A DNA stretch of 37,536 nucleotides from Achromobacter kerstersii (GTDB lineage Bacteria > Pseudomonadota > Gammaproteobacteria > Burkholderiales > Burkholderiaceae_B). A program made the position numbers and the translations under genes. Positions 15,392 through 24,026 of this stretch are shown here, one piece after another; position 1 is the stretch's first letter, and each line of letters begins with the position of its first letter. The stretch is taken from NCBI RefSeq assembly GCF_902859595.1, contig NZ_CADIJQ010000021.1:1-37536 (forward strand), given 5' to 3'. The notes under the pieces were generated by a model. That model was not told where the DNA came from and searched no databases. It saw nothing but the letters and a program-made list of their open reading frames with translations.

Positions 15392-16695
15392 GGCTGCACA
15401 TCGCCCACGGCCGTTTGATCGACCCTGCAAATGGGGTGGACGGGCGGCATGATCTGTTTGTGGCCGATGGCCGCGTGGTGGCCGTGGATGCCGCGCCTGA
15501 TGGGTTTCACGCTGATCGCGTGCTGGACGCCAGCGGGCTGGCGGTGCTGCCCGGGCTGATTGATCTGTCTGCCCGCGTGACGCAGCCGGCCGCCGGGGCC
15601 AACGCGGCCAGCACGGCATTCGCGCCGGCTGAATTGCGTGCGGCATTGGCCGGCGGCGTGACCCGCCTGGTGATGCCGCCGGACCCAGACGGGGCGCTGG
15701 ACGAACCGGGCAAGGTCGAGTCTTTGATGCGTCACACCGAAGCCGGCCAACCCCGCATTCATCCGCTGGGCGCGATGACGGTGGGCTTGGCGGGCGAGAC
15801 GCTGACCGAGATGGGCCTGCTCGCACGCGCGGGCTGCATCGCCTATGCGCAAGGTGAGCATGGCATTGCCGATACGCGCGTGTTGTGGGGCGCGATGCGT
15901 TATGCCAGCGGCCTGGGCCACACCTTGTGGCTGCGTCCGCAAGACCCGTGGCTGGCGCGTGGTGCGGTGGCGGCCAGCGGGGCGTATGCCGAACGTCTGG
16001 GCCTGGAAGGCTTGCCGCCCCAAGCCGAGACGGTGGCGCTGCACACCATTTTTGAACTTCAGCGCGCAACCGGCGCCCGCGTGCATTTGACGCGTCTGTC
16101 GACGGCGGCGGGGTTGGAGCTGCTACGTGCAGCCAAGCGGGAAGGCTTGCCGGTGACGGCGGACGTGTCGGCGCATAACCTGCATTTGACCGACGTTGAT
16201 ATCGGTTTCTTCGATACGAATTTTCATGTGCAGCCGCCGTTGCGCGGGCAACGGGATCGCGATGCGATTCATGCCGCGCTGGCCGAAGGGCTGGTCGACG
16301 CGCTGTGTTCGGATCACACGCCGGTCACTCCCCAAGGCAAGGCCGCGCCGTTCCCGATGTCTACGCCCGGTGCGACAGCGTTGGAGTTGTTGCTGTCGCT
16401 GACGCTGAAGTGGGTGCGGGATCGTCGCCAGCCGCTGATCGAAGCATTGGCGCGCGTCACGTCCGGCCCGGGCGCGGTGCTGAACACGATCACGGCGGGT
16501 GTGGCGCAGGCTGGCCAGTTGGGGGTGGGGGCGCCTGCGGATTTGTGTTTGGCTGATCTGGATGCCGAATGGCTGGTGATGCCGGCGGCGCTGCAAAGCC
16601 GCAGCGCCGCGTCACCGTTCGCAGGTATGATGCTGCCCGGTCGGGTACGCGCCACCGTGGTCGGTGGCCAGCTGGCCTGGGAGACTTCAGTTTGA
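15388..16695 (+). CDS. pyrC: Dihydroorotase-like protein (PyrC-prime type) without zinc HxH
   Basis: 435 residues of the amidohydrolase fold. The start resembles MRLHIAHGRLIDPANGVDG, and LPGLIDL at 54-60 aligns with the usual LPGFIDLHVHLREPG, but the two zinc His residues are Ser61 and Arg63 (SARVTQPA). A later CSDHTPVTPQGK motif keeps the Asp region. Inactive dihydroorotase homologues (PyrC') that lack HxH are known to form a dodecamer with ATCase in Pseudomonas, where they are structural. Here the presumed partner is also degenerate. Overlaps the PyrB-like stop (ATGA), and its own stop overlaps the plsC start (TTGA). Confidence 0.87.
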   Translation: MRLHIAHGRLIDPANGVDGRHDLFVADGRVVAVDAAPDGFHADRVLDASGLAVLPGLIDLSARVTQPAAGANAASTAFAPAELRAALAGGVTRLVMPPDPDGALDEPGKVESLMRHTEAGQPRIHPLGAMTVGLAGETLTEMGLLARAGCIAYAQGEHGIADTRVLWGAMRYASGLGHTLWLRPQDPWLARGAVAASGAYAERLGLEGLPPQAETVALHTIFELQRATGARVHLTRLSTAAGLELLRAAKREGLPVTADVSAHNLHLTDVDIGFFDTNFHVQPPLRGQRDRDAIHAALAEGLVDALCSDHTPVTPQGKAAPFPMSTPGATALELLLSLTLKWVRDRRQPLIEALARVTSGPGAVLNTITAGVAQAGQLGVGAPADLCLADLDAEWLVMPAALQSRSAASPFAGMMLPGRVRATVVGGQLAWETSV

Positions 16696-17432
16696 AGCTG
16701 CTGCGCTTTGTCCTACGGCTGGCTCTGGTGCTGCCGCTGATCCTCTTTGGCCTGTTTTGTGTGGGCCTGGTTTATCCCTTTATCCGCCCGGCCTCGCGCG
16801 CGTGGCTGAACCGCACATGGTCGCGGGCGTTGATGGCGGCCTGTGGGCTGCGGGTGTCCTTCAAGGGCCAACCGCGTCTGAGCGGGCCGGTGCTGATGGT
16901 GGCGAACCATGTGTCGTGGATCGACATCTTTGTGCTGAATTCCGCCCGGGCGACGTCTTTCGTGGCGAAAAGCGAAATCCGCAAGTGGCCGGTGATTGGC
17001 TGGCTGGTGGCGGGCGCGGGCACGTTGTTCATTGAACGCGGCCAACGCCATGCGGTGCACGCGATGGGGGAGTCAATGCAGGCTCGCTTCAAGCTGGGCG
17101 ATGCGGTGGGCTTGTTTCCGGAAGGCACGACCACTGAAGGCTTTGATCTGCTGCCTTTCCATGCGAGTTTGTTCGAACCGGCGCGGTCGGCGGCGGTTGA
17201 AATCCAACCGGTGGCGTTGCGGTTTATGCGTGACGGCAAGCGGGATGGGTTTGCTGCGTTTGTCGGCGAAGAGAGTCTGGTGGCGAATCTTTGGCGGGTG
17301 ATGGGGACGACGGGGCTGTCGGTGGAGGTGGTGTATCTGCCGGTGCTGGAGGCGCGTCATCCGGATGGGAGTCTGCCTACGCGGTTGGAGTTGTCGCATC
17401 AGGCTCGGGATGCGATTTTGGGGGTGCTTTAG
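16692..17432 (+). CDS. plsC: 1-acyl-sn-glycerol-3-phosphate acyltransferase family protein
   Basis: 246 residues. An N-terminal membrane segment (about 6-32) precedes the PlsC domain with block I NHVSWID (His73, Asp78), block III FPEGTTTEG, and a basic linker. Such enzymes acylate lysophosphatidate, or in some betaproteobacteria ornithine lipids or lipid A intermediates, on the inner membrane. The start is TTG 16692, overlapping the previous stop; no ATG gives the full membrane segment. The last gene of the rubredoxin-to-plsC run, followed directly by dispersed repeats. Confidence 0.87.
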   Translation: MKLLRFVLRLALVLPLILFGLFCVGLVYPFIRPASRAWLNRTWSRALMAACGLRVSFKGQPRLSGPVLMVANHVSWIDIFVLNSARATSFVAKSEIRKWPVIGWLVAGAGTLFIERGQRHAVHAMGESMQARFKLGDAVGLFPEGTTTEGFDLLPFHASLFEPARSAAVEIQPVALRFMRDGKRDGFAAFVGEESLVANLWRVMGTTGLSVEVVYLPVLEARHPDGSLPTRLELSHQARDAILGVL

Positions 17433-17463
17433 GGGGCTTGGCGGTCGGGGGATTTCTTCGGTC

Positions 17464-17513
17464 GCTTGTTGTTGCGGAGGTTTGTGGGCTTCGTTGGGTG
17501 CTTGTTGTTGCGG
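17464..17513 (+). repeat. 14-bp direct repeat after plsC
   Basis: GCTTGTTGTTGCGG occurs at 17464-17477 and again at 17500-17513, 36 bases apart, in the G/T-rich tail between plsC and the long inverted repeat. No gene is visible in 17433-17945; the rest of it is described by the repeat entries. Confidence 0.6.
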
Positions 17514-17540
17514 GGGCGTCAGGCTTCGTAGGTCGCCCAT

Positions 17541-17692
17541 CGGCGCGGTGGCCCTGACTGCGCGCGCCCACGATTGCGGTCCGGAGCCTTCGCTCCGGAC
17601 TTCCCCCTCGTCATCTTCGTCCAGGCCTACGGCCTTCCCTTCAGATTCCCTCGGGCGCATCGAGGTTGCGCGCAGTCAGGGCCACCGCGCCG
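17541..17692. repeat. Structured repeat module A1 (long-stem hairpin)
   Basis: A perfect 25-bp inverted repeat (17541-17565 with 17668-17692) encloses a 102-nt core. The core has GTCCGGAG-CCTTCG-CTCCGGAC near its start, then AGGCC-TAC-GGCCT, and ends with GATTCCCTCGGG. The same core recurs at 24061-24158, 24718-24819 (minus) and 37204-37295, but the stem arms of this copy and its inverted partner are unrelated in sequence to those of the other two. Confidence 0.88.
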
Positions 17693-17760
17693 ACGGGCTG
17701 CCGTTGTCTTGGGTCGTGGCGATGCTAGGGGGTGCCTTAGTGACGAGTGCTGCGGGGCCC

Positions 17761-17795
17761 GCCGAGTGGCGGCCGCGCGGGCGGCCTTACTCGGC
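17761..17795. repeat. GC-rich hairpin module B1
   Basis: Outer stem GCCGAGT (17761-17767) with ACTCGGC (17789-17795) and inner stem GGCCGC-GCGG-GCGGCC (17771-17786). The inner stem is identical in all copies; the outer stem differs between copies but stays paired. It could act as a transcript end for plsC and LysR. Confidence 0.85.
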
Positions 17796-17945
17796 TTACG
17801 CATCTGTGGGCGTTTCCTTGGTGGTCGCTTTCGCGAATTTGGTGATTCGTTTTCTAATGTTCCCCCCCGTCGGTGTTTGGGGGGTAAAGGGTGGCGCGCA
17901 GCGCGCACTGCCTTGCGCTTGGCGATCTGTTGCGCGCCATCCGGG

Positions 17946-18839
17946 TTATAGGGCGGCGCCCGAAAATTCGCAGCAGCTCTCGGCTAGCTCGGCCACGCTT
18001 TCGCAGAAGGCCACGTCCGCGTCTCGGCGGAACATTGCGCTGTACATGGATTGCGGGGGCGCGGTGCTGGTTCTGGCGATCACCAATTGCTTCTTGCTGA
18101 CCATGTCTGCGAAGTAATCGCGGGGCAGGCAGCTCACGCCGAAACCCGCTGCGGTCAGGCCTGCCATTGCGATCAGGCTGTTGATCGTGAAGATGTTGCT
18201 GTCGGGATGATGCGGGCGCAGCCAGCCGTCGTAGATCATGTTCAGGCCCGACTCCCGGCTTTGCCGCAGCAGCGGTAAGCGCGCGATATCGGCCGGGGTG
18301 TAGATGCGGCTGGCGTCGATCATGTCGGGGCTGCCCATCCAGGCGAATTCCAGGCGCTGCAACGCTACCACCTGCAAGTTTGGTTCGGCGAATTCGCCGT
18401 GCAGAAATGCCATGTCTAACTGTCCGGCCTGCAAACGCTTGAGCAAGTCTGCGCCCAGGTCGATGTGCGGTTCCAGTGTGATGCGCGGGTAGTGCGCGCG
18501 CAGCAGGCGGATCAGGGCGGGCAGCCAGGTCATGGCGGTGATTTCGGTGATGCCGAAACGGAAGGTGCCGGTCAGCGTGTGCTGGCCTTTCAGGCGGACC
18601 AGCAGGCGGTCGCGGTGGCCCAGCATTTCTTCGGCCAGCGCGTAGACCTCGTGGCCGCGTGCGGTGAGTTCGGCGCGGTGGCCCGAGCGGTCGAATAGCG
18701 CGATGTCAAAGTCCGCCTCAAGTTCCTGGATGCGTTTGGTGATGGCGGATTGCGTCGTGTGCAGCTTCTGCGCCGACGCCGAAAACGTGCCCAGGCGCAC
18801 CGTCCAATACAGGGCTTCGATTTGCTTGAAAGTCAGCAT
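17946..18839 (-). CDS. LysR-family transcriptional regulator
   Basis: 297 residues. Residues 1-60 are the winged helix-turn-helix (FKQIEALYWTVRLGTFSASAQKLHTTQSAITKRIQELE); residues about 90-295 are the periplasmic-binding-like effector domain. The start is ATG 18837-18839. Divergent from the RraA-aminotransferase-ABC transporter cluster, it probably controls it in response to the transported compound or a product (inference from position and family). Its stop codon lies five bases from the end of a long dispersed repeat. Confidence 0.88.
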   Translation of the reverse strand: MLTFKQIEALYWTVRLGTFSASAQKLHTTQSAITKRIQELEADFDIALFDRSGHRAELTARGHEVYALAEEMLGHRDRLLVRLKGQHTLTGTFRFGITEITAMTWLPALIRLLRAHYPRITLEPHIDLGADLLKRLQAGQLDMAFLHGEFAEPNLQVVALQRLEFAWMGSPDMIDASRIYTPADIARLPLLRQSRESGLNMIYDGWLRPHHPDSNIFTINSLIAMAGLTAAGFGVSCLPRDYFADMVSKKQLVIARTSTAPPQSMYSAMFRRDADVAFCESVAELAESCCEFSGAAL

Positions 18840-18939
18840 GCGGCGCGTGCGTTCTTGGTGAGGTTCATTCCGAAATTTCCGTTTAGGGCTAACCCTTATA
18901 TTCCAAAAGGAGATATAGCTCGTGGAAATTTAATCCCTT

Positions 18940-18954
18940 TTTCCGAAATGGAAA
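18940..18954. promoter_or_regulatory. Candidate LysR operator TTTCC-N5-GGAAA
   Basis: An inverted repeat containing the T-N11-A frame typical of LysR sites (TTCCGAAATGGAA at 18941-18953). The half TTCCGAAAT also occurs at 18868-18876, 73 bases away, beside the palindrome GAAATTTC. Both lie in the 215-bp divergent spacer between the LysR gene and the RraA-family gene, as expected for recognition and activation sites. Confidence 0.45.
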
Positions 18955-19054
18955 AGCTCGCAACATGGCATCTGACTCATCCCCCGGCCGGCCGGGGCCT
19001 GCGAAAACGTAGCGGGCTTGCGGCGGCATTCGACTCAGGAATTTGCAGATCGTC

Positions 19055-19729
19055 ATGGCCAATATTCTTACCGGCGCCCGCCAACTGCCCGCAGCCCCCG
19101 TCGCTCCCGCCGCCATCCTTGAAGCGTTGGCCGGCATTGTCACGCCGCACCTTAGCGACAACCTTGCACGCCGCGAAGGCATCTCGGGTCTGCGCCGCTA
19201 TAACGGCAGCGGCAAGCTCGTGGGCACGGCGCTCACGGTCAAGACCCGCCCGGGCGACAACCTGATGATCTACAAGGCCATGATGCAGATTCAGCCCGGC
19301 CATGTGCTGGTGGTGGATGCGGGCGGTGACTTGTCCAACGCGGTGTTGGGCGAAATCATGAAGCGCTATCTGCAAATCCACGGTTGCGCTGGCGTGGTGG
19401 TTGACGGGGCGATTCGCGACGTTGCCGCCTTCGAAGCCGACAGCTTTCCCTGCTATGCGCGCGGCCACATCCATCGCGGCCCGTACAAAGACGGCCCCGG
19501 CGAAGTCAACGTGCCGGTGTCCATCGGCGGCCAGGTGATTCTGCCGGGTGACATCGTGGTGGGTGATGAAGACGGGCTGGTCAGCTTTCCGGCGTCTGAA
19601 GCGGAAGGCCTGATCGCCGCGGCGCATGCGCATGCCGCGAAGGAAGAACGCATCATGGCCGAGATCGCCAACGGCGATAAGACGCAAAGCTGGATGCAAG
19701 CCGCGTTTGCCGCCAAGGGGCTGGCATGA
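19055..19729 (+). CDS. RraA-family protein (possible HMG/CHA aldolase or oxaloacetate decarboxylase)
   Basis: 224 residues of the RraA/class-II pyruvate aldolase fold: TPHLSDNLARREGI, AVLGEIMKRYLQIHG with the usual metal-site neighbourhood, GVVVDGAIRDV (Arg and Asp of the active site), HIHRGPYKDGPGEVNVPVSIGG and DIVVGDEDGLVSFP. Members split 4-hydroxy-4-methyl-2-oxoglutarate or 4-carboxy-4-hydroxy-2-oxoadipate into pyruvate plus a keto acid, or decarboxylate oxaloacetate. The pairing with an aminotransferase whose gene overlaps it by four bases suggests catabolism of an unusual amino acid: transamination, then aldol cleavage. The start at ATG 19055 is chosen over TTG 19043. Confidence 0.82.
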   Translation: MANILTGARQLPAAPVAPAAILEALAGIVTPHLSDNLARREGISGLRRYNGSGKLVGTALTVKTRPGDNLMIYKAMMQIQPGHVLVVDAGGDLSNAVLGEIMKRYLQIHGCAGVVVDGAIRDVAAFEADSFPCYARGHIHRGPYKDGPGEVNVPVSIGGQVILPGDIVVGDEDGLVSFPASEAEGLIAAAHAHAAKEERIMAEIANGDKTQSWMQAAFAAKGLA

Positions 19730-20943
19730 GCGCCGTTGATACCGCTTTTCTGGCCGAACGCGCCCGCGCCATCAAGCCGTCGCCCAGCATGGCGGCCAAG
19801 ACGCGCGTGGACCAATTGCGAGCCGAAGGCCGAGACATTGTCGACTTCACCGTGGGCGAACCCGACCTGCCCACGCCCGCGCACATCGTGCAGGCCGGCA
19901 TCGACGCGCTCAATAGCGGCGACATCCGCTACACCGCATCGGCGGGCGCCAAGCCCTTGCTGGAAGCGGTGCGCGCCAAGTTCCAGCGCGAGAACGGGCT
20001 GGACTATGGCCTGGACCAGCTCATCGTGGGCGTGGGCGCCAAGCAGCTGATCTTTACCGCGCTGGCCGCCACCGTGCAGGCCGGCGACGAAGTCATCATC
20101 CCCGCGCCGTACTGGGTGTCTTACCCGGACATGGTGCTGGTCAACGACGGCACGCCCGTGGTGCTGGCCTGCCCCGAGTCCGACGGCTTCAAGCTCACGC
20201 CACAGGCGCTGGACGCCGCCATCACGCCGCGCACGAAATGGGTGCTGCTGAACACGCCCAGCAATCCGACCGGCGCGATGTATGACGCCGCCGAATTGCG
20301 TGCGCTGGGCGAGGTGCTGGCGCGCCATCCGCACGTGTGGCTGATGACCGATGAAATCTACGAACACTTGGCTTACGGCGACGTGCGCCACGTGTCGCCC
20401 GCCGCCGTCGTGCCTGCGCTGGCGGAACGCACGCTGACCATCAACGGCGTGTCCAAGGCCTACGCGATGACGGGCTGGCGCCTGGGTTACGCGGGCGGGC
20501 CGAAGGCATTGGTGAAGGCCATGGCCACATTGATTTCGCAAAGCACCAGCTGCGTCAGCGCCATCAGCCAGCAGGCCGCGCGCGTGGCGCTGACGGCCGA
20601 CCAGCAATGCGTGACGGACGCCGCCGCCGTGTTCCACCAGCGCCGCGACCGCATCGTTGCGCTGCTGAACGCGGTGCCGGGCATCCGCTGCCCGCTGCCG
20701 CAGGGCGCGTTCTATGTCTATCCGTCGGTTGACGGTTTGCTGGGCAAGCGCACACCCGCCGGCCGCGCGTTGCAGAGCGATCTGGACGTGGTGATGTATT
20801 TGCTGGACGAGGCCGGCGTTGCGGTGCTGGACGGCGCGGCGTATGGCTTGTCGCCCTATTTGCGCCTGAGCTTTGCGACGTCGATGGAGAACATCGAAGA
20901 AGGTTGCCGCCGCATCCACGAGGCTTGCGCGGCGCTGCGTTGA
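19726..20943 (+). CDS. PLP-dependent class I/II aminotransferase
   Basis: 405 residues, aspartate-aminotransferase (fold type I, Iγ) type: DFTVGEPDLPTPAHI, YTASAGAKPLLEAV, PAPYWVSYPDM, LLNTPSNPTGAMYD, MTDEIYEHLAYGD, and the Schiff-base Lys in NGVSKAYAMTGWRLGY. The C-terminal Arg in SPYLRLSFATS should bind the substrate carboxylate. It should convert an amino acid imported by the adjacent ABC transporter to a 2-oxo acid for the RraA-family protein (inference). The start overlaps the previous stop by four bases. Confidence 0.9.
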   Translation: MSAVDTAFLAERARAIKPSPSMAAKTRVDQLRAEGRDIVDFTVGEPDLPTPAHIVQAGIDALNSGDIRYTASAGAKPLLEAVRAKFQRENGLDYGLDQLIVGVGAKQLIFTALAATVQAGDEVIIPAPYWVSYPDMVLVNDGTPVVLACPESDGFKLTPQALDAAITPRTKWVLLNTPSNPTGAMYDAAELRALGEVLARHPHVWLMTDEIYEHLAYGDVRHVSPAAVVPALAERTLTINGVSKAYAMTGWRLGYAGGPKALVKAMATLISQSTSCVSAISQQAARVALTADQQCVTDAAAVFHQRRDRIVALLNAVPGIRCPLPQGAFYVYPSVDGLLGKRTPAGRALQSDLDVVMYLLDEAGVAVLDGAAYGLSPYLRLSFATSMENIEEGCRRIHEACAALR

Positions 20944-20992
20944 TCGCCGATTTTGTTGGCAGTACCCATACCTATATTCCAAGGGAATGACC

Positions 20993-21820
20993 ATGAAGAC
21001 CACCATCGCTTCTTTCGTTGCCGCCGTCGGCCTGGCCGCCACGCTGGCACCCGCCGCGCATGCAGACACCGTGCAAGACATCAAGGCGCGCGGCAAATTC
21101 ATCTGCGGCACCATGGGCACCGCCGAGCCCTTCAGCTTCCAAGACCCCAAGACCCGCGCCATCGTCGGTTATGAAGTCGACATGTGCCAGGCCGTGGCCG
21201 ACAGCCTGGGCGTGCCGCTGGAATTGAAATTGATCGCCGTTGAAGCCCGCATTCCAGAGCTGATCGCGGGCCGGGTTGACCTGGTGGCGGCGAATCTGGG
21301 CTGGAGCCCGGAACGCGCGCAGCAGATCGATTACTCGCACCAACACTTCGTCAGCCTGCAAAAAATCTTGGCGCGCGATTCCGAGAAAGACCTGAAGGCG
21401 CCCGCCGACCTGGCCGGCAAGCGCGTGAGCGCCGTGCGCGGTTCGTCGTCGGAGCAGGGCGCGCGCAAGAACATTCCGAACGTCGACCCCGTCACGTTCA
21501 AAGACCCCAGCGGTGCCTTCCTGGCCCTGCAACAAGGCAAGGTCAGCGGTTTCGTTGGGTCGGAGCTGATGCTGGTGAAGCTGCAACATCAAGCCGCCAC
21601 GAGCGCCGTGCCCGTCAAGATTCTGGAGCCAGCGCTCTTCGTTGAACCCTGGGGCATGGGCGTGCGCAAGGGCGACACCGCGATGCTGAATCAGGTGAAC
21701 AAGGTGCTGGACGGCATGGAAGCGTCGGGCCAGGCCACCAAGGTGTTCGACAAGTGGTTTGGCGCCGGCACGCAGTTCAACATGAAGCGCGACTTCCGCA
21801 TCGAAGCCATCAAGGGTTGA
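20993..21820 (+). CDS. Polar amino acid ABC transporter, substrate-binding protein
   Basis: 275 residues, family-3 solute-binding protein. A signal peptide (MKTTIASFVAAVGLAATLAPAAHA) is followed by TVQDIKARGKFICGTMG, PFSFQDP, IVGYEVDMCQAVADSLGV, and DLVAANLGWSPERAQQIDYS, the typical ligand loops. I chose ATG 20993 because AAGGGA at 20981-20986 is well spaced from it; ATG 20987 is too close. The ligand-contacting Arg expected after NLGWSPER is present. Works with the two permeases and the ATPase that follow. Confidence 0.9.
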   Translation: MKTTIASFVAAVGLAATLAPAAHADTVQDIKARGKFICGTMGTAEPFSFQDPKTRAIVGYEVDMCQAVADSLGVPLELKLIAVEARIPELIAGRVDLVAANLGWSPERAQQIDYSHQHFVSLQKILARDSEKDLKAPADLAGKRVSAVRGSSSEQGARKNIPNVDPVTFKDPSGAFLALQQGKVSGFVGSELMLVKLQHQAATSAVPVKILEPALFVEPWGMGVRKGDTAMLNQVNKVLDGMEASGQATKVFDKWFGAGTQFNMKRDFRIEAIKG

Positions 21821-21848
21821 CGCGCGACACGCGCTGGAGCCTGCTTCG

Positions 21849-22550
21849 ATGCATTACGTCTTCGACTTCAGCGCCATTTTCCAGGGCGAGTACCCGACAT
21901 GGCTGCTCAGGGGGTTCATCACCACCCTGGCGCTGGCGGGGCTTTCCTGGATTCTGGCGTTCTCTGTAGGCAGCCTGCTGGCGGTGATCCGCCTGACGGG
22001 CTCGCCCGTGGCCAACGGGGTGATCGCGGTGTATGTCGCGTTTCACCGCAACGTGCCCATGCTGGTGCACATCCTCTTCTGGTACTTCGGCGTGCCGGCG
22101 TTGCTGCCGCAACCTATCACCGACTGGCTCAACAGCCATGGCAGTGAATTCATCATGTCGTGCATCGCGATCTCGCTGGTGATGTCGGCCTATATCTGCG
22201 AAGACCTGCGCAGCGCCGTGCGCGGTATTCCGCCGGGGCAGGTCGAGGCGTCGCGGGCGTTGGGCCTGAGCTTCATGCAGACGATGCGCAAGGTCATTCT
22301 GCCGCAGGCGTTTCGCATCGCGATTCCGCCGCTGTTGAACCAGACCTTGCTGCTGTTGAAGAACACCAGCCTGGCCATGGCTATTGGCGTCACCGAATTG
22401 ACGGCGGCCGGGCGCGAAGTCGAGAACTACACGTTCCGCACGTTCGAGGCCTATGCCGTGGTGACGGTCATCTACCTGGTGTTGTCGTTCATCATCATGG
22501 GCGGAGGTGCGCTCTTGCAACGACGTTACCGTCCGCTGGGGGCGCGCTGA
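21849..22550 (+). CDS. Polar amino acid ABC transporter permease 1
   Basis: 233 residues with about five membrane segments and the HisM/GlnP-type coupling motif EASRALGLSFMQTMRKVILPQAFRIAIPP. The N-terminus (LLRGFITTLALAGLSWILAF) fits the family. With the next gene it forms the heterodimeric membrane pore. It starts 28 bases after the binding protein. Confidence 0.9.
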   Translation: MHYVFDFSAIFQGEYPTWLLRGFITTLALAGLSWILAFSVGSLLAVIRLTGSPVANGVIAVYVAFHRNVPMLVHILFWYFGVPALLPQPITDWLNSHGSEFIMSCIAISLVMSAYICEDLRSAVRGIPPGQVEASRALGLSFMQTMRKVILPQAFRIAIPPLLNQTLLLLKNTSLAMAIGVTELTAAGREVENYTFRTFEAYAVVTVIYLVLSFIIMGGGALLQRRYRPLGAR

Positions 22551-22552
22551 TC

Positions 22553-23269
22553 ATGTGGGACATTCTGAAAGACAACTGGCTGTTGCTGCTGATCGGGCAG
22601 TATCCGCACGGGCCGGTGGGCGGTCTTGTCGCCACCTTGGGGCTGGCCGCGATCAGCCTGGCGCTGGCGCTGCCTTGCGGCGTGCTGCTGGCGTTGGGCC
22701 GCATCAGCCCGTACCGGATCTTCTACTGGCCGTCGTCCGCCGTGGTGTATCTGGTGCGCGGGCTGCCGCTGCTGATGTTCATCTTCTGGGCGTACTTCTT
22801 TGTGCCGCTGATCATCGGCCGGCCCGTTGCCGGCACGACGACGATGGTGGTGGCGCTGGTGTGCTACGAAAGCGCGTATCTGGCGGAGATCATCCGCGCC
22901 GGCATCCAGGCGCTGCCCCCCGGCCAGCAGGAGGCCAGCCGCGCGCTGGGGCTGTCGTACATGCAGACGATGCGGCGCGTGATCTTGCCGCAGGCGCTCT
23001 ACAACATGCTGCCCAGCATGCTTAGCCAGTTTGTGTCGACGGTGAAGGAAACGTCGCTGGCGTATGTGATCAGCGTGCAAGAGCTGACGTACGCGGCGAA
23101 CCAGATCAACAGCGTGTTGCTCACCAAGCCGTTCGAGGTGTTCGGCTTGCTGGCGATGACGTATTTCATTCTGAATTTTGGCCTGAGTTCATTGGTGCAC
23201 CTGACCGAACGGCGTATCGGCAGACGGCGCGCCGGGCTTCTGGCCACTCCTAAAGTGGTGCCGACATGA
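22553..23269 (+). CDS. Polar amino acid ABC transporter permease 2
   Basis: 238 residues, homologous to permease 1: GGLVATLGLAAISLALALP at the N-terminus and EASRALGLSYMQTMRRVILPQALYNMLP as the ATPase-contact loop. The start ATG 22553 lies two bases after the previous stop, so the two permeases are coupled. Its stop overlaps the ATPase start (ATGA). Confidence 0.9.
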   Translation: MWDILKDNWLLLLIGQYPHGPVGGLVATLGLAAISLALALPCGVLLALGRISPYRIFYWPSSAVVYLVRGLPLLMFIFWAYFFVPLIIGRPVAGTTTMVVALVCYESAYLAEIIRAGIQALPPGQQEASRALGLSYMQTMRRVILPQALYNMLPSMLSQFVSTVKETSLAYVISVQELTYAANQINSVLLTKPFEVFGLLAMTYFILNFGLSSLVHLTERRIGRRRAGLLATPKVVPT

Positions 23270-23991
23270 TCCGATTTTCACAAGTGCAGAAGTGGTACGG
23301 CGATTACCAGGCGCTGGCCGACGTGACCGAAGCCGTCAAGCAGGGCGAGGTGGTGGTGGTGTGCGGGCCATCAGGGTCGGGAAAGTCGACGCTGATCCGT
23401 ACGGTGAACCGCCTGGAGCCTATTCAGAAAGGCGTGATCGAGGTGAACGGGCAGGATATTTATGGCCCGAAGGTGCACCTGGATCAACTGCGCAGCCACA
23501 TCGGTTTCGTGTTCCAGCAGTTCAATCTGTTCCCGCATCTGTCGGTGGTGGAAAACCTGATGCTGGCGCCGCTGCAACTCAAACGCGCTCGCCGCCCGGA
23601 AGCCCGTGAACGCGCGATGCAGTTGTTGGAGCGTGTGGGCTTGTCACACAAGGCCGAGGCCTATCCCGCGCAGCTGTCAGGCGGCCAGCAACAGCGCGTG
23701 GCGATCGCCCGCGCCCTGGCGATGAACCCGCCGGTGATGCTGTTCGACGAGCCGACCAGCGCGCTGGACCCCGAGATGGTGGGGGAAGTGCTTCAGGTGA
23801 TGAAGGGCTTGGCAAAGGACGGCATGACGATGGTGTGCGTGACACACGAAATGGGGTTCGCGCGTGAAGTCGCGGACAGAGTGTGGTTCATGGATGCGGG
23901 GAGGATTGTGGAGACGGGGGCGCCGGAGGAGTTTTTTAGTCGGCCGGGGACGGAGAGGGCTCGGAAGTTTTTGGCTGAGATTCGGCATTGA
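23266..23991 (+). CDS. Polar amino acid ABC transporter ATP-binding protein
   Basis: 241 residues, GlnQ/HisP type. Walker A GPSGSGKST at 34-42, Q-loop FVFQQFNLFPHLSV, signature LSGGQQQRVAIARAL, Walker B VMLFDEPTSALDPEMVGEV, H-loop VTHEMGFAREVADRV. It powers uptake through the two preceding permeases. The last gene of the LysR-flanked cluster; the next 943 bases hold only dispersed repeats. Confidence 0.93.
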   Translation: MIRFSQVQKWYGDYQALADVTEAVKQGEVVVVCGPSGSGKSTLIRTVNRLEPIQKGVIEVNGQDIYGPKVHLDQLRSHIGFVFQQFNLFPHLSVVENLMLAPLQLKRARRPEARERAMQLLERVGLSHKAEAYPAQLSGGQQQRVAIARALAMNPPVMLFDEPTSALDPEMVGEVLQVMKGLAKDGMTMVCVTHEMGFAREVADRVWFMDAGRIVETGAPEEFFSRPGTERARKFLAEIRH

Positions 23992-24026
23992 GGTTTTGGT
24001 GTTGTGGCCGGGTTGGTTCTTGAGAC

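Larger units (their letters stand above)
17524..17941 (+). repeat. Long inverted repeat, copy 1 (modules A1 + B1)
   Basis: About 418 bases are closely matched, in reverse orientation, by 24445-24861. The match runs from CTTCGTAGGTCGCCCATCG through two hairpin modules to the last bases before the LysR stop codon at 17946. It fills the space between the convergent plsC and LysR genes. Identity is highest across the hairpins and falls in the final ~130 bases. Confidence 0.88.
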
